From positions 1 to 6,080 of the forward strand of contig JAPUIP010000387.1 of NCBI GenBank assembly GCA_027296925.1: DNA of 6,080 nucleotides. The letters run 5' to 3'. The notes under the pieces are model-generated. The model worked only from the letters and a program-made list of their open reading frames with translations. It was not told the DNA's origin and searched no databases. The position numbers and the translations under genes were made by a program. Positions 5,944 through 6,080 of the stretch are shown here, in pieces; within the stretch, counting starts at the first letter, position 1, and each line of letters opens with the position of its first letter. This DNA comes from Candidatus Poribacteria bacterium. GTDB lineage: Bacteria > Poribacteria > WGA-4E > PCPOR2b.

Positions 5944-5977
5944 ATTTGACTGATCCAACGCTGTAGCCAACTCACAC

Positions 5978-5983
5978 AGGAGG
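5978..5983 (+). promoter_or_regulatory. Strong ribosome binding site of the second PhyH gene
   Basis: AGGAGG, five bases before ATG at 5989, is the best Shine-Dalgarno match in the window. An in-frame GTG at 5986 is too close to it, so ATG is preferred. Confidence 0.7.
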
Positions 5984-5988
5984 TCGTG

Positions 5989-6080
5989 ATGTTAACCGAA
6001 GCTCAAATCAACGAGTATCGTCAGAACGGGTACACCGTCTATCCGGGTTTCTTGACCCCGGACGAGGTACATCAGTTACT
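5989..6080 (+). CDS. Second PhyH-family oxygenase, 5' end only
   Basis: The frame is open from ATG to the window edge, giving 30 residues: LTEAQINEYRQNGYTVYPG followed by FLTPDEVHQL. This is the typical PhyH N-terminus and parallels the first oxygenase here (LTEQQVQQYQDSGYTVVRG, then ISPEEA). The shared frame is LTExQ-x3-Y-x3-GYTV. The rest, including the iron ligands, lies outside the window. It starts 45 nt after the M19-like gene on the same strand and is probably the next gene of that operon. Its low identity to the first copy suggests a separate family member and not a recent duplicate. Confidence 0.85.
   Translation, partial: MLTEAQINEYRQNGYTVYPGFLTPDEVHQL

Noticed and set aside
1..6080. 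CRISPR array, tRNA, rRNA or transposase
   Set aside because: No regularly spaced direct repeats, no cloverleaf-like sequence, and no transposase or integrase motif were seen on either strand.

Overview
The window is a dense, all-plus-strand stretch of catabolic and accessory genes from a bacterium of moderate GC content. It holds five complete genes and the start of a sixth. Two iron/2-oxoglutarate oxygenases of the phytanoyl-CoA dioxygenase (PhyH) type sit with a CocE/NonD serine hydrolase, an enolase-superfamily dehydratase or racemase, and a divergent M19 'dipeptidase'. This mix resembles genomes of uncultivated, often marine or sponge-associated lineages (Poribacteria, Latescibacterota, SAR202-type Chloroflexota) that carry many paralogues of these families. 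That assignment is inference from family content and cannot be settled from this sequence.

Layout. Positions 1-141 are a leader with a 9-bp dyad and no recognisable gene. A PhyH oxygenase (142-891) overlaps a CocE/NonD hydrolase (888-2924) by ATGA, so the two are almost certainly co-translated. The 247-nt gap that follows begins with a short reading frame resembling the last residues of an M19 dipeptidase. It then holds a compact 134-bp element (2982-3115) with 13-bp terminal inverted repeats around a very GC-rich nested palindrome. A small five-helix EamA/DMT-type membrane protein with a TTG start follows (3172-3597). A 156-nt AT-richer gap carries an operator-like dyad just upstream of an enolase-superfamily gene (3754-4953). 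The M19-like gene (4978-5943, GTG start) follows after 24 nt. After 45 nt a second PhyH gene begins (5989) and runs off the window.

Working together. The likely transcription units are PhyH-CocE, the small transporter-like gene, and MR-M19-PhyH. The set looks like a peripheral degradation pathway. Oxygenases hydroxylate or O-demethylate a substrate, a serine hydrolase cleaves an ester or amide, the enolase-superfamily enzyme dehydrates or epimerises a hydroxy-acid, and the M19-like enzyme hydrolyses a further bond. The substrate cannot be read from the sequence. Several family-defining residues are changed in a way that argues against copying default names: the PhyH 2-oxoglutarate arginine is Lys, the second Lys of the enolase-superfamily KxK motif is absent, and the M19 HxD motif and substrate-binding His and Arg are missing.
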